64,000 bases of DNA from Dokdonella_A sp046347015 (GTDB lineage Bacteria; Pseudomonadota; Gammaproteobacteria; Xanthomonadales; Rhodanobacteraceae): assembly GCA_046347015.1 (NCBI GenBank), contig JAXMHA010000013.1, positions 1 through 64,000 of the forward strand, read 5' to 3'. Of the stretch, positions 52,551 through 62,149 are shown in pieces (within the stretch, counting starts at the first letter, position 1; each line of letters starts with the position of its first letter). The position numbers and the translations under genes were made by a program. Below the pieces are notes generated by a model that saw only the letters and a list, made by a program, of their open reading frames with translations, had not been told where the DNA came from and ran no database searches.

Positions 52551-54338
52551 ATGATGAGATTTACTGGTTTCTGGATCATCGTTGCGATCCTGGGTTCCCT
52601 CCTCGCCGCATGCGCCGCGGTTCCGCAATCGAAGAGTGCCGCGACAGGAGCCGAAGCCACACCTACCGGCAAACCCGGCCTACAACACCAGCACTACACC
52701 GAGTCTGCAAAGGCCTCGCAACCCTCTTCATCCGGCGCCTTGGCTCCGTTGCTGGACGGACTCGGCGCGAACGTGTTCCCGGTGACCACCAAGGACTCCC
52801 GCGCGCAACTGTTCGTCAACCAAGGCCTGAACCTCGCTTACGCATTCAACCATGCCGAGGCGGGCCGGGCGTTTCGCGAGGCCGCCCGCCTCGATCCGGA
52901 TTGCGCAATGTGCTATTGGGGCCAAGCGCTGGTGCTCGGACCCAACATCAACGCACCGATGGCCGCGGACGCCGAACCGAAGGCCTTCCAACTGGCGCAA
53001 CAGGCGCTTGCATTGTCCGGCCACACGACTGCACGCGAACAGGCCTATATCGCGGCGCTGGAAAAACGCTATACCGGCGACGCGAAGGATCGCGCCACGG
53101 CGGATCGCGCGTATGCGGAAGCGATGCGTGGCGTCATGCGGCAGTTCCCGGACGACCTCGATGCCGCGGTGCTGTGGGCCGAGGCCACCATGGATTTGCG
53201 GCCTTGGGACTACTGGATGCGGGATGGCACGCCCCAGCCGGGTACCCTCGAAATGGTCGCGGTACTCGAGTCCGAGGTGATGGCCCGCCAGCCCGATCAC
53301 CCGCAGGCGCTGCACTTGTACATCCACGCCGTGGAGAGCACCGACACACCCGAGCGGGCCGAAGCTGCCGCCGACCGCCTGGGGAACCTGATGCCGGGTG
53401 CCGGGCACATGATCCACATGCCCGCGCACATCTACCAACGGGTGGGCCGCTACGCGGACGCGGCGGATGCAAATGTGCGTGCGATTGCCGCCGACGAAAC
53501 CTACATCAACCAATGCCGCGCCCAAGGGCTTTACCCGATGGGCTACTACCCGCACAACGTCCACTTCCTCTGGTTCGCCGCGTCGGCGCAAGGCCGCGGC
53601 GATGCCGCGATCGAAGCCGCGCGCAAGGCTGCCTCGAAGGTTCCCAATGAAGCCTTGTCGGCAATGCCGATGCTGGCAGGGTTCCGCGTCATCCCGTATT
53701 ACGCCTTGACCCGTTTCGGTCGCTGGGACGCGATGCTCGCCGAACCGGCGCCGCCGGCCTCGGATCGCTTCCTCACCGGCACCTGGCATTACGCACGTGG
53801 CCTTGCCTTGGTCGCGACGGGGCAGCTCGATGCCGCCGACGCGGAACTGCGACGGGTGCGGGAAATCGCTGCCGACCCGAAACTCGACTATGCGTTGTTC
53901 TCGCCCAACACCGCGGGTCGGATCTTCGCCATCGCTCCGCTGGTGCTCGCCGGCGAAATCGCGGCGGCGCGAGGCGACCATGACGCCGCCATTGCCAACC
54001 TGTCGCAGGCCGTCCGGATGGAGGACAGCCTGACCTACACCGAGCCAGACGAATGGCACTATCCGACCCGCCTCGCGCTCGGGGCGATCCTGCTCGACGC
54101 AGGTCGCGCCTCCGAAGCCGAAACGGTGTACTGGGAAGATCTTCGGCACCACCCGGACAACGGCTGGGCACTGCATGGCCTGCACGAAGCCTTGGCGACC
54201 CAAGGCAAGAACGAGCAGGCGCAAGCCATCGGTGATCGCTTCAAGGTCGCGTGGGCAAAAGCCGACGTGGTCCTCGAAGCCTCGCGGATCATGCCGGGCA
54301 GACCGTACGCAGCCGCGGCCGTCTCGATGACGGAGTGA
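52551..54338 (+). CDS. TPR-repeat lipoprotein
   Basis: The 595-residue product has a lipoprotein signal with lipobox LAAC (lipidated Cys about residue 21), a Ser/Thr-rich linker and then TPR-like helical repeats: FVNQGLNLAYAFNHAEAGRAF, REAARLDPDCAMCYWGQALV, HMPAHIYQRVGRYADAADAN and GALLAGEIAAARGDHDAAIANL-like segments near the end. The HLYIHAVE and MIHMPAHIY histidine motifs recur in this family, which is frequent in Xanthomonadales and related soil bacteria; its function is unknown. The first ATG of an ATGATG pair was taken. Confidence 0.85.
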   Translation: MMRFTGFWIIVAILGSLLAACAAVPQSKSAATGAEATPTGKPGLQHQHYTESAKASQPSSSGALAPLLDGLGANVFPVTTKDSRAQLFVNQGLNLAYAFNHAEAGRAFREAARLDPDCAMCYWGQALVLGPNINAPMAADAEPKAFQLAQQALALSGHTTAREQAYIAALEKRYTGDAKDRATADRAYAEAMRGVMRQFPDDLDAAVLWAEATMDLRPWDYWMRDGTPQPGTLEMVAVLESEVMARQPDHPQALHLYIHAVESTDTPERAEAAADRLGNLMPGAGHMIHMPAHIYQRVGRYADAADANVRAIAADETYINQCRAQGLYPMGYYPHNVHFLWFAASAQGRGDAAIEAARKAASKVPNEALSAMPMLAGFRVIPYYALTRFGRWDAMLAEPAPPASDRFLTGTWHYARGLALVATGQLDAADAELRRVREIAADPKLDYALFSPNTAGRIFAIAPLVLAGEIAAARGDHDAAIANLSQAVRMEDSLTYTEPDEWHYPTRLALGAILLDAGRASEAETVYWEDLRHHPDNGWALHGLHEALATQGKNEQAQAIGDRFKVAWAKADVVLEASRIMPGRPYAAAAVSMTE

Positions 54339-54482
54339 CGGCGTCCGCCCGACATCCTCCGTTCTTCCCTGACGCACGGCGATCTGGCCTGGCTGCGCGC
54401 TCGACGGAGCGTGATCGCTGCCCGATTCGGCTGCACCGCGAATCCGTAGACTCGTCGCATGGGACATCGGGGAACCCGCGCC

Positions 54483-55808
54483 ATGCGAACGCACGCGCCG
54501 CTTGCTTGCTTCTTCGCACTGGCGTGCGCCGCGGCCTCGGCCAACGCCGCCGTGGTCGAGATTTCGCCGGGCGATGATTTCCGCGCCGCGATGCAGGCGC
54601 TGCAGCCGGGCGACACACTGGTCATGCACGGTGGCGAGTACGCGTTCAGCGGCTACACGTCGATCAGCCTTGCCGGCAGCGCCGCGCAGCCGATCCTGAT
54701 TCGCGCCGCAACCGGCGAACAGGCGTGGATCCACTACGTCGGGAGCGACCAGAACATCCTCAACATCGCCGACTCCTCGTTCCTGACCATCGATGGCATC
54801 GAGTTCAGCGGCGGGTCGCGCGGCATCCGCTTGACCAATGTTTCGGATTTCACGTTGCGCAATTGCCATGTGCACGACACTGGCGCCAATGCGGTCAGCG
54901 CGAACGACAGCGGCAACGACTATGCGCGCCTGACGTTCGAGCACAACGAAGTCGACCATACCGGCGACACCGGCGAGGCGTTTTATCTCGGCTGCAACGA
55001 CGATGCCTGCCGCGTGCACGACTCGCTCGTCGCCAACAACCATATCCACGACCTCGACGGCGCCAGCGTCACGCAAGGCGACGGCATCGAGATCAAGGCC
55101 GGGAGCTACGCCAACGTGGTGCGCGACAACGTCATCCACGACACCCTCTATCCGGGCATCACGCTGTACCACGCCAACGGCAATGGCGCGCCCAACATCA
55201 TCGAGCGCAACCTCGTCTGGAACTCCGGCGACAATGGGATCCAGGTCACCGCCGACGCGATCGTCCGCAACAACATCGTGCTGAGCGCGGCCGCCCACGG
55301 CATTGGCGTGCACCCGTCGCAGGGCGGCAGCCCCGGCAACCTCGTCATCGCCGGCAACACGATCATCAAGGCGAGTGGCGACGCGATCCACATCAATGGC
55401 GTCACCGGCAGCGTGCTGGTCGCGAACAACGCGTTGTATGCACCCGCCGGTAACGCGGTGTACGCGGATGGCGACACGGGAATGGTCGGCCTGGTCGCCA
55501 ACGCCGGGCAAGGCGCGCTGGCCGGTGTCGACGGCGGCTTCGACGCGAGCGGCGACATCACCACCGATTTCGTCGCCGGCAGCTACTCAGGGGCACCGCC
55601 GCAGAACCTGATGCCTACCGGTATCCTTCTCGTCGGCACGGCTGATGCCGCGACTCTCTCCGCCGACGACTTCGACGGCATTCCACGCCGCAGCCTCGAC
55701 ATCGGCGCGTACCGCCATGCGGACGATGGCCAACCGGGGTGGACATTGTCCGCAGGATTCAAGGTGCTCGCCGAAATCCTGTTCGACGGCTTCGACGCAG
55801 CGCCCTGA
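54483..55808 (+). CDS. Secreted right-handed parallel beta-helix protein
   Basis: The 441-residue product has a signal peptide (MRTHAPLACFFALACAAASANA) and then a parallel beta-helix built of PbH1-type rungs: FLTIDGIEFSGGSRGIRL, NHIHDLDGASVTQGDGIEIKAG, NVIHDTLYPGITLYHANGNG and NTIIKASGDAIHINGVTG. Such folds occur in alginate epimerases, pectate lyases and NosD-like proteins. An initial DDFRAAMQALQPGDTLVMHGGEY matches the N-terminal cap of these enzymes, but I cannot identify catalytic residues. The C-terminus AEILFDGFDAAP shares the I-x-x-D-G-F tail of two other secreted proteins in the window. Confidence 0.85.
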   Translation: MRTHAPLACFFALACAAASANAAVVEISPGDDFRAAMQALQPGDTLVMHGGEYAFSGYTSISLAGSAAQPILIRAATGEQAWIHYVGSDQNILNIADSSFLTIDGIEFSGGSRGIRLTNVSDFTLRNCHVHDTGANAVSANDSGNDYARLTFEHNEVDHTGDTGEAFYLGCNDDACRVHDSLVANNHIHDLDGASVTQGDGIEIKAGSYANVVRDNVIHDTLYPGITLYHANGNGAPNIIERNLVWNSGDNGIQVTADAIVRNNIVLSAAAHGIGVHPSQGGSPGNLVIAGNTIIKASGDAIHINGVTGSVLVANNALYAPAGNAVYADGDTGMVGLVANAGQGALAGVDGGFDASGDITTDFVAGSYSGAPPQNLMPTGILLVGTADAATLSADDFDGIPRRSLDIGAYRHADDGQPGWTLSAGFKVLAEILFDGFDAAP

Positions 55809-55952
55809 TCCGGCGCTGGTCGGTTCGGAACCGTCGCCTGCGCCGGTTCCGGTATCATCGACGCGGGCGCGGAACCTGGCAATGCCGGATTCGCACCCCA
55901 ATCCCGATGGCAACATCCACTCGACTCCTGGCCAGACCCCGGGGACGTCCGC

Positions 55953-56927
55953 ATGCTGGTACCGCTCTGGATTTGGCTCGCCACGATTGCCGGAGTCGTT
56001 GCGCTGCTCGCGCTGAGCTACTTCACCCACATTCGCCACGCCCACGAACCCTCCCTGAAGGAAGCCGGCGCGTGGACCGCGTTCTTCGTTTCGCTCTCCG
56101 CGATTTTCGGCATCGTGCTGACGCTGGCATGGGGTGAGGATCGCGGCTTCGAGTTCTTCGCCGGCTACATCACCGAATACAGCCTGTCGATCGACAACCT
56201 GTTCGTATTCGTCATCATCATGTCGAGCTTCGCGGTGCCGCGGGCCTTCCAGCAAAAGGTCCTGCTCATCGGAATCGCCATCGCGCTGATCCTGCGCACG
56301 ATCTTCATCCTGATCGGCGCGGCGGCCATCGCCCATTTCAGTTGGGTGTTCTACCTCTTCGGCTTGTTCCTGATCGCCACGGCCATCAAGCTGGCCTTCG
56401 AGAAGCACGAGGAGAACGAGGCCTACGAGCCGAATTTCATGGTGCGGCTGATGCAGAGGATCCTGCCCACCACCCATGAGTACGATGGGGCGAAAGTCAC
56501 GACGATCGTCGATGGCAAGCGCCACATGACGCCGATGATGATGGTCATGCTGGCCATCGGCATGACCGACATCCTGTTCGCGCTGGATTCGATTCCCGCG
56601 ATCTTCGGCCTCACCAACGCGCCGTACATCGTGTTCACCGCCAACGCATTCGCCCTGCTCGGCCTGGTCGAGCTGTACTTCCTCATCGGCGGGCTGATCA
56701 GGAAGCTGGTCTACCTGAGCTTTGGCCTGGCCGTCGTGCTTGGCTTCATCGGCGTCAAGCTGATCATCGAGGCGCTGCACGGCAACCGCCTGCCGTTTCT
56801 CAACGGCGGCGAGCCGATCCACGTGATTCCCGCAATTCCGACGTGGCTGTCGCTGGTCGTGATCGTATCGATCCTCGCCATCACGACGATCGCCAGCCTG
56901 ATGCGCGGGGCGAACCGGGGCGCCTGA
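55953..56927 (+). CDS. TerC-family membrane protein (Alx-like)
   Basis: The 324-residue membrane protein has about nine hydrophobic segments and the TerC signatures SLSIDNLFVFVIIM and GMTDILFALDSIPAIF, whose aspartates lie in the membrane and are thought to bind divalent cations. Related Alx/MeeF proteins export manganese. A charged cytosolic loop (EKHEENEAYEPN to TTIVDGKRHMTP) separates the halves. I looked for a yybP-ykoY manganese riboswitch in the 144 bases upstream and could not recognise one. Confidence 0.92.
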   Translation: MLVPLWIWLATIAGVVALLALSYFTHIRHAHEPSLKEAGAWTAFFVSLSAIFGIVLTLAWGEDRGFEFFAGYITEYSLSIDNLFVFVIIMSSFAVPRAFQQKVLLIGIAIALILRTIFILIGAAAIAHFSWVFYLFGLFLIATAIKLAFEKHEENEAYEPNFMVRLMQRILPTTHEYDGAKVTTIVDGKRHMTPMMMVMLAIGMTDILFALDSIPAIFGLTNAPYIVFTANAFALLGLVELYFLIGGLIRKLVYLSFGLAVVLGFIGVKLIIEALHGNRLPFLNGGEPIHVIPAIPTWLSLVVIVSILAITTIASLMRGANRGA

Positions 56928-56930
56928 GAG

Positions 56931-58130
56931 TCAGCAGGCCTCGAACCCGTCGGCGAAGATCGCGTCGGCGCCACTGCCGCCGAATCCGACCACGACCCTG
57001 GGCTTCCCGCAGCTCTCGCCGTCGCCGGTGCCGAGTTGGCCGCCCGTGTTGGATCCCCAGCACAGGACGCCGCCGGACGTCGTCACCGCGCAGCTGTGAT
57101 ACCCGCCAGCCGAAATTGCCGCGACGCCACTGTCGAGGCCCGCGACACCGACCGGCAGCGAGCTGTTCATGCCGCTGCCGTCGCCGAGCTCGCCGTTGAG
57201 GTTGTAGCCCCAGCACAACGCGCTGCCCGCCGCGGTCACCGCACAGGTGTGAAGCCGGCCAAGCTCGACCCCGATGACGCCACTGCCGAGACCCGCCACG
57301 TCCACCGGAACGGGGCTCGTCGCGCTGCCGCCATCGCCGAGCTGGCCGTAAAAATCGAAACCCCAGCACTTCACCCCGCCCATCGTGGTCAGCGCACAGG
57401 TGTGGGTGTTGCCGGCCGATACGGCCGCGACGCCGCTGGAGAGCCCCGTGACGTCGACCGGCGCGGTACTGCTCGCAGTCCCGCCGTTGCCGAGCTGGCC
57501 GGTATCGTTCTTGCCCCAGCACTTCACCCCGCCCGACACGGTGAGGGCGCAGGTGTGGAGTTCCCCCGCCGCCACGGCCACCACGTCGATGCCGAGGCCC
57601 ACCACATCCACTGGCGTCGAACTGCCCGTGGTGCTGCCGTCGCCCAATTGACCACGTGAGTTGTCGCCCCAGCACTTGACGCCGCCGGCAGCGGTCACCG
57701 CGCAGGCGTGGTATCCGCCGGCCGCGACGGCGGCCATGCCACTGCCGAGGCCCACCACCTCCACCGGCGACAAGCGATCCGCGGAACCGCCGTCGCCGAC
57801 TTGTCCGTAAAGGTTCCAGCCCCAGCACGCCACCCCGTCGGCCGAGGTCAACACGCAGTTGTGCTCGGCACCCGCGGTGACGGTCGCGACGGCGGCCAGG
57901 CCCACGACATCCACCGGCACCAGACTGTTGTAACCGGTGCCATCGCCGAGCTCGCCGAAACCGTTGTAGCCCCAGCACATCACGCCGCCAGCCGCAGTCA
58001 GCACACAGGTGTGTGTCGATCCTGCCGAGACCTGGACGGCGACCGAGTCCGGCATGTCCGGGGTTCGTGCAGCGGCGGGCACGGCAACGAGGACCAGCAA
58101 AGACAACGTCAGCTCGACGACGCGATGCAT
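56931..58130 (-). CDS. Secreted RCC1-type seven-blade propeller
   Basis: The 399-residue product has a signal peptide (MHRVVELTLSLLVLVAVPAAA) and exactly seven RCC1 repeats of about 50 residues, each with a pattern like VAAVSAGNTHTCALT...GGVKCWGxNxxGQLGDG, for instance VQVSAGSTHTCVLTAAGGV and VAAISAGGYHSCAVTTSGGV. Each repeat carries two cysteines (HxCxxT and CWG), which may form disulfides. Seven repeats make a complete propeller. It ends DAIFADGFEAC, the shared C-terminal tail. The ATG at 58130 has GGAGG upstream. Confidence 0.9.
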   Translation of the reverse strand: MHRVVELTLSLLVLVAVPAAARTPDMPDSVAVQVSAGSTHTCVLTAAGGVMCWGYNGFGELGDGTGYNSLVPVDVVGLAAVATVTAGAEHNCVLTSADGVACWGWNLYGQVGDGGSADRLSPVEVVGLGSGMAAVAAGGYHACAVTAAGGVKCWGDNSRGQLGDGSTTGSSTPVDVVGLGIDVVAVAAGELHTCALTVSGGVKCWGKNDTGQLGNGGTASSTAPVDVTGLSSGVAAVSAGNTHTCALTTMGGVKCWGFDFYGQLGDGGSATSPVPVDVAGLGSGVIGVELGRLHTCAVTAAGSALCWGYNLNGELGDGSGMNSSLPVGVAGLDSGVAAISAGGYHSCAVTTSGGVLCWGSNTGGQLGTGDGESCGKPRVVVGFGGSGADAIFADGFEAC

Positions 58131-58160
58131 GAGGGCAACCTCCATGATATGCCATTAATA

Positions 58161-58189
58161 CGTATAGCATACCTGCGGGTTGCCGGCAA
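58161..58189 (-). promoter_or_regulatory. Promoter of the RCC1 gene with overlapping palindrome
   Basis: On the minus strand TTGCCG (58189-58184) and TATACG (58166-58161) are 17 bases apart. The -10 box lies inside an AT-rich imperfect palindrome (58149-58170, ATGCCAT...ATAGCAT) that could be an operator. The RCC1 start codon is 31 bases downstream of the -10. Confidence 0.5.
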
Positions 58190-58321
58190 GGAATGGTTGG
58201 GGGCGCTCACCAAGGCGCCGCTCCGCAGGCAATGGGATCTTCCCGTGCGCGGTCGGGCACGAGGAGCGTGGATGCCCGCAACGGACAACCCCGGGACCGC
58301 GCGGCGCCGGGACCCGTCGCT

Positions 58322-59134
58322 TCAGCCGGCTTCCGCCTTCCAGACCGGCCGTCCCGTGACGAACCAGGGCTGGTGGCGATACGTGTCGGCCACCACCCAG
58401 ATGCCGGCGGCAACGAGCAGCGTGATGATGAAAGCCGTGGTGGCGGTCCGGCCCGTGCCAAGGTCAGGGCCCCAGTAAGCGAGGCCAATGACGACCACCA
58501 TCGCGGCTTCGATCGTCGCGGCGAATCGCGGCCACACCCCGGACAGCAACGCGAGGCACGTGGCGATGCTGCCGAGGCCCGTCAGGCAAGCCCATGCCAT
58601 CGGATGCGGCAAGTGTTGCAACCACGGCTGCATGACCCGATCGCCCGCGCGCACCGCATCGACGATGACCTCGATGCCGAGCAGCGGCAGCACGATCACG
58701 AGCAACCCGCGCGCGGCGCGGATTCCGTTGGCTCCCACGGCCCATTCCGGATGTCGCGGTTCCCGCTTTCCGGCAAGGCTCGCGAACAGGCACCACGCTC
58801 CCGCGGTCATCGCGCCGATCTCGCCGAATCCGCCCCATGAGCCCACGTCCCGTGGCGCATGGACGAGGCCCGGAACCTTCAGCAGCACGAGCCAAAGCAG
58901 CATGTACGGAAACAGTATGCGGCTCGCCGCCGCCAGCGTCGGCCGCAGCAACAGCCCGATGCCGGTCGCGAGTTCGACGATGGCACAAAGCCAGGCCAGT
59001 GCCGTCCGGCCCGGAACCTCCGCGGGAACGTTCTGCCAGACGAGCGCGAAATCGCCATTGACGACGCCGGTGACCCCGAGCGCGATCATCGCGGCGGCAA
59101 AGAAGACCCCTGCGGCTCGCAGCGTGCCGTCCAC
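58322..59134 (-). CDS. DoxX-like integral membrane protein
   Basis: The 270-residue product has seven or eight hydrophobic segments, with LRAAGVFFAAAMIALGVTGVVNGDF, IVELATGIGLLLRP and ILFPYMLLWLVLLKVPG in the first half, as in DoxX/SURF4-like proteins, and a second similar half (GLLVIVLPLLGIEVIVDAV). DoxX relatives have been linked to quinone or redox homeostasis. The double length suggests two fused DoxX-like units. No partner gene is adjacent. Confidence 0.75.
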   Translation of the reverse strand: MDGTLRAAGVFFAAAMIALGVTGVVNGDFALVWQNVPAEVPGRTALAWLCAIVELATGIGLLLRPTLAAASRILFPYMLLWLVLLKVPGLVHAPRDVGSWGGFGEIGAMTAGAWCLFASLAGKREPRHPEWAVGANGIRAARGLLVIVLPLLGIEVIVDAVRAGDRVMQPWLQHLPHPMAWACLTGLGSIATCLALLSGVWPRFAATIEAAMVVVIGLAYWGPDLGTGRTATTAFIITLLVAAGIWVVADTYRHQPWFVTGRPVWKAEAG

Positions 59135-59288
59135 CTTCCGCCTCCCCGGCCGAAGTCCGGCGGTAGCCTACACCTTCGCGTGGCGGCGCGCGGCGGGTGC
59201 CCGCGACGTCCTCGAGACTACCCCGGCTGTCGCCGATGGCTGACGAACGGCACTCTCTTCGACATCCCGTACCGCCTATCCTCTTTGC

Positions 59289-60176
59289 ATGCTGATGCGA
59301 GTCCTGCGTTCCAGCCCGTCCATCCTCGCCGCCGGCATCGTGGTCGCCAGCACCACCGCAACTGCCATGCTTCCGGCACCGGCGCACGCGGCGTCGCCGG
59401 CGCAACCGCTTGCCATCGGCCAGACCTTTACCGTCGACTCGAAGCCGCTCGGCGAGACCCGACGGATCAATGTCCTGCTGCCACGGGACTACGACGCACA
59501 TCCCGATGCGAAGTTTCCGGTGCTGTACCTGCTGGACGGCGGCATCGGAGAAGATTTTCTGCACATCGCAGGACTCGTCGCTGTCGAAACCGGCGACGGC
59601 ACCATGGCGCCGACGATCCTTGTCGGCATCGAGAACACGCAGCGACGCCGCGACCTGACCGGTCCGACAACCGATTCGCGCGACCTCGCGATCGCGCCGG
59701 TGGTCGGCAAGTCGGCGACCTTCCGCGAGTTCCTCCGCGGCGAGCTGATGCCCGCGGTACGCATGCGTTATCGCACCAACGGCAAGCACGCAATCATCGG
59801 CGAGTCGCTGGCTGGTCTCTTCGTCGTCGAAACTTTCCTGCAGCAGCCGACGTTGTTCGATACCTGGATCGCCGTCGACGCGAGCCTGTGGTGGAACCAC
59901 GACGCGCTGGTCAACGCCGCTGCCCGGGATCTCGCCGCGCAAGCCTCCGGAAGCCGAACCTTGTACCTCGCGTGCAGCCGGGATGGATGCCCCGGCGGCA
60001 AGGATGCGGAGTTTCCGGTGCCCCGGTTCGCGGCGGTGTTGCAGGCGCATGCGCCGAAAGGCCTGCACTGGTTGCTGCGCCGGTTCCCGCGGGAAACGCA
60101 CGCCACCGTGTTCCATCCTGCCGCAATGGATGCCTTCAGGACTGTCTTCCCGGCGCCCGCGAAGATATGGGAATGA
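59289..60176 (+). CDS. Secreted alpha/beta-hydrolase esterase
   Basis: The 295-residue protein has a signal peptide (about 1-35, ending AHA-AS) and a putative-esterase (D/IroE-like) fold: RRINVLLPRDYDAHPDAKFP, VLYLLDGG, and the nucleophile elbow GESLAG with Ser173. The catalytic His is likely in RETHATVFHPA. The IENTQRRRDLTG segment is typical of Fes/IroE-type and related serine esterases that hydrolyse siderophores or other esters; the substrate is not known here. Confidence 0.88.
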   Translation: MLMRVLRSSPSILAAGIVVASTTATAMLPAPAHAASPAQPLAIGQTFTVDSKPLGETRRINVLLPRDYDAHPDAKFPVLYLLDGGIGEDFLHIAGLVAVETGDGTMAPTILVGIENTQRRRDLTGPTTDSRDLAIAPVVGKSATFREFLRGELMPAVRMRYRTNGKHAIIGESLAGLFVVETFLQQPTLFDTWIAVDASLWWNHDALVNAAARDLAAQASGSRTLYLACSRDGCPGGKDAEFPVPRFAAVLQAHAPKGLHWLLRRFPRETHATVFHPAAMDAFRTVFPAPAKIWE

Positions 60177-60231
60177 CGCATACATCGCGCGCGCCGGCTC
60201 GGCAGCGCGACCCGACCTGAAGGAGTGGGCC

Positions 60232-61146
60232 ATGCTCGCATCGCTCGTCGTATCCGGACACCGCTTGCGCCCGATCTGGCGCGCGTTGATCTACCTCGTA
60301 CTGGTCCTCGTCGCGCTGCCGATCGCGCTCAGCCCCGTCGCACGCTGGCTGTGGAATTCATTGCAGCTCCAGGACAGCCTGAACCCCGCCAGCATCGCAT
60401 TCAGTGAAGCCATGATGCTCGTCGCTGCGCTGATCGCGACGGCGGCGTTTGCGAGGTTCGAGCGGCGACGCGTGGACAGTTACGGCCTGCCCCTCGGAAG
60501 TGCGTTCGATGCACTGACCGGTGAGGGATTGGCCGCGGGCATCGTCGTGGCGGGTCTGGCCGCACTCGGCATGCTGGCTCTCGGCGGCATGCAGATCCAC
60601 GGGTTTGCCGGCGATTCCGCGACACTGACGCGTGCGGGACTCGCATGGCTCGGCGCGAACATCGCCGTGGGCATTGCCGAGGAGTTCACCTTCCGCGGCT
60701 ACCTGTTGCAGACCCTGGCACGCAGCATCGGCTTCTGGCCGGCGGCATTGGCGGTGACCGCGTTGTTCGTCGCGATGCACTACTTCTTCAAGCCCGGTGA
60801 AAACGTCTACGACGTGATCACGCTGGCGGGACTCGGCCTCGCCCTCTGCTACAGCCTGCTGCGCACCGGCACGTTGTGGTTCGCGGTCGGGTTCCACGTC
60901 GCGTTCGACTTCATGCAGTTCTTCGTCATCGGCACGCCCAATGGTGGGCAGGTTCCGGTCGGACGCCTGTTCGATGTCGGCTTCGACGGCCCGGCCTGGT
61001 TGACCGGCGGCACGCTCGGCACCGAGGCCAGCGTGTTGATGTACCCGGCCATCGCACTGCTGTGGCTCTGGATCCACTGGCGTTATCGCGGACGCAACGC
61101 TTGGCAGTCGGAAGCGGATGGCAATTCGGTCCCGCGAGTGGACTGA
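60232..61146 (+). CDS. CPBP intramembrane metalloprotease
   Basis: The 304-residue membrane protein has about eight hydrophobic segments and the CPBP (CAAX protease/bacteriocin-processing) motifs: EEFTFRG with E150, E151 and R155, FVAMHYFFKPG with the second histidine, and FHVAFDF with the third metal-binding region. It should cleave within the membrane; the substrate is unknown. AAGGAG precedes the ATG. It follows the esterase gene by 55 bases. Confidence 0.9.
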   Translation: MLASLVVSGHRLRPIWRALIYLVLVLVALPIALSPVARWLWNSLQLQDSLNPASIAFSEAMMLVAALIATAAFARFERRRVDSYGLPLGSAFDALTGEGLAAGIVVAGLAALGMLALGGMQIHGFAGDSATLTRAGLAWLGANIAVGIAEEFTFRGYLLQTLARSIGFWPAALAVTALFVAMHYFFKPGENVYDVITLAGLGLALCYSLLRTGTLWFAVGFHVAFDFMQFFVIGTPNGGQVPVGRLFDVGFDGPAWLTGGTLGTEASVLMYPAIALLWLWIHWRYRGRNAWQSEADGNSVPRVD

Positions 61147-61210
61147 CGAAAACGCACGGAGACGACATCACGATGGCCATCTCCGTGCTGCTTTCCGCCG
61201 ACGGCTTTCG

Positions 61211-61996
61211 TCACGGCGAGGGCTGTTGCCTCGGCATGGCCGGACCCGGTTCGCTGCGGCGTGACGGCCGCGGCCATGGGCAGATCATCGGCACCTGTTC
61301 ACGGTATGCACGGTATTCGGGGTGCGCCAGGATCAGGTCGCGTTCCTCGAGGTAGCGCACCGCGATGACGATGTAACCGGTCGTTGCCACGGCGAACAGC
61401 AGATGCCCGGCCGTCATCCGCGGAATTGCCCAAAACGCAATGATGAAACCCAGCATCAGCGGGTGCCGGACAATGCGGTAATAGAAGCTGTCGACGAATG
61501 CCGGCGGCGTGTAGTCGATGCCGCGGACCCGCAGCCACACCTGCCGCAGGCCAAACAGATCCCAGTGGTTGATGATGCAGGTGCCGCTCAATACGACGAG
61601 CCAGCCGAACGCGGACATCGCATACAGGAGCCACCACGCCCAGCCGTCGCCGACATCCCAGATCACGCCCGGCAGCGGTCGCCACTGCCAGTACAGCAGG
61701 ATCAAGGCCAGGCTGCTCAGCAGCACGTAGGTGCTGCGTTCGATGGCGGGACTCATCCAGCCCGCCAGCCACTGCTTGAACCCGCGTCGGGCCATGCTGC
61801 TGTGCTGGATCGCGAAAATGCCCAGCAGGATCGCATCGATCACCACGGCCTGCAGCACGCCAGTCGCGGCGAGGCCGCGATCGACCGTGCGCGGCACGAA
61901 GGGCACGTCGGCAACGAACGCAACCGCGTACAGGAACGTCAGGAAAAACACCAGATAACACACCAAGCCATACAGCAGTATCAATGTGCCACGCAT
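61211..61996 (-). CDS. mddA: Probable methanethiol S-methyltransferase (MddA)
   Basis: The 261-residue membrane protein is of the isoprenylcysteine methyltransferase-like type. It has five or six hydrophobic segments and the MddA-like sequence: LYGLVCYLVFFLTFLYAV at the N-terminus, FAIQHSSMARRGFKQW, PAIERSTYVLLSSLAL, CIINHWDLFGLRQVW and FYYRIVRHPLMLGFIIAFW with the SAM-binding RHPLxLGF motif. MddA methylates methanethiol to dimethyl sulfide with SAM. The start has GGAGG upstream; the frame is open much further but without homology. It is divergent from an AraC regulator. Confidence 0.8.
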   Translation of the reverse strand: MRGTLILLYGLVCYLVFFLTFLYAVAFVADVPFVPRTVDRGLAATGVLQAVVIDAILLGIFAIQHSSMARRGFKQWLAGWMSPAIERSTYVLLSSLALILLYWQWRPLPGVIWDVGDGWAWWLLYAMSAFGWLVVLSGTCIINHWDLFGLRQVWLRVRGIDYTPPAFVDSFYYRIVRHPLMLGFIIAFWAIPRMTAGHLLFAVATTGYIVIAVRYLEERDLILAHPEYRAYREQVPMICPWPRPSRRSEPGPAMPRQQPSP

Positions 61997-62149
61997 GTAC
62001 GTCCTCCGGTCATGCCTTTTCGGATTCGGGAGACCTGTCCAACCCGTACAACACCGGATCCGCATGCAACGCGACATCCGCCCGCCGCGGGATGCGCCGC
62101 GCGGCATGTGGAAGCGGCGCAAGTCTCGATCCGGCCGGGCGACGCGGCA

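Noticed and set aside
52728..55511. 927-residue minus-strand frame
   Set aside because: It is antisense to the TPR lipoprotein and the beta-helix gene, both of which show real domain patterns.
55809..55952. yybP-ykoY manganese riboswitch before the TerC gene
   Set aside because: I looked for the conserved stems and loops and could not find them; the gap is GC-rich without the expected motifs.
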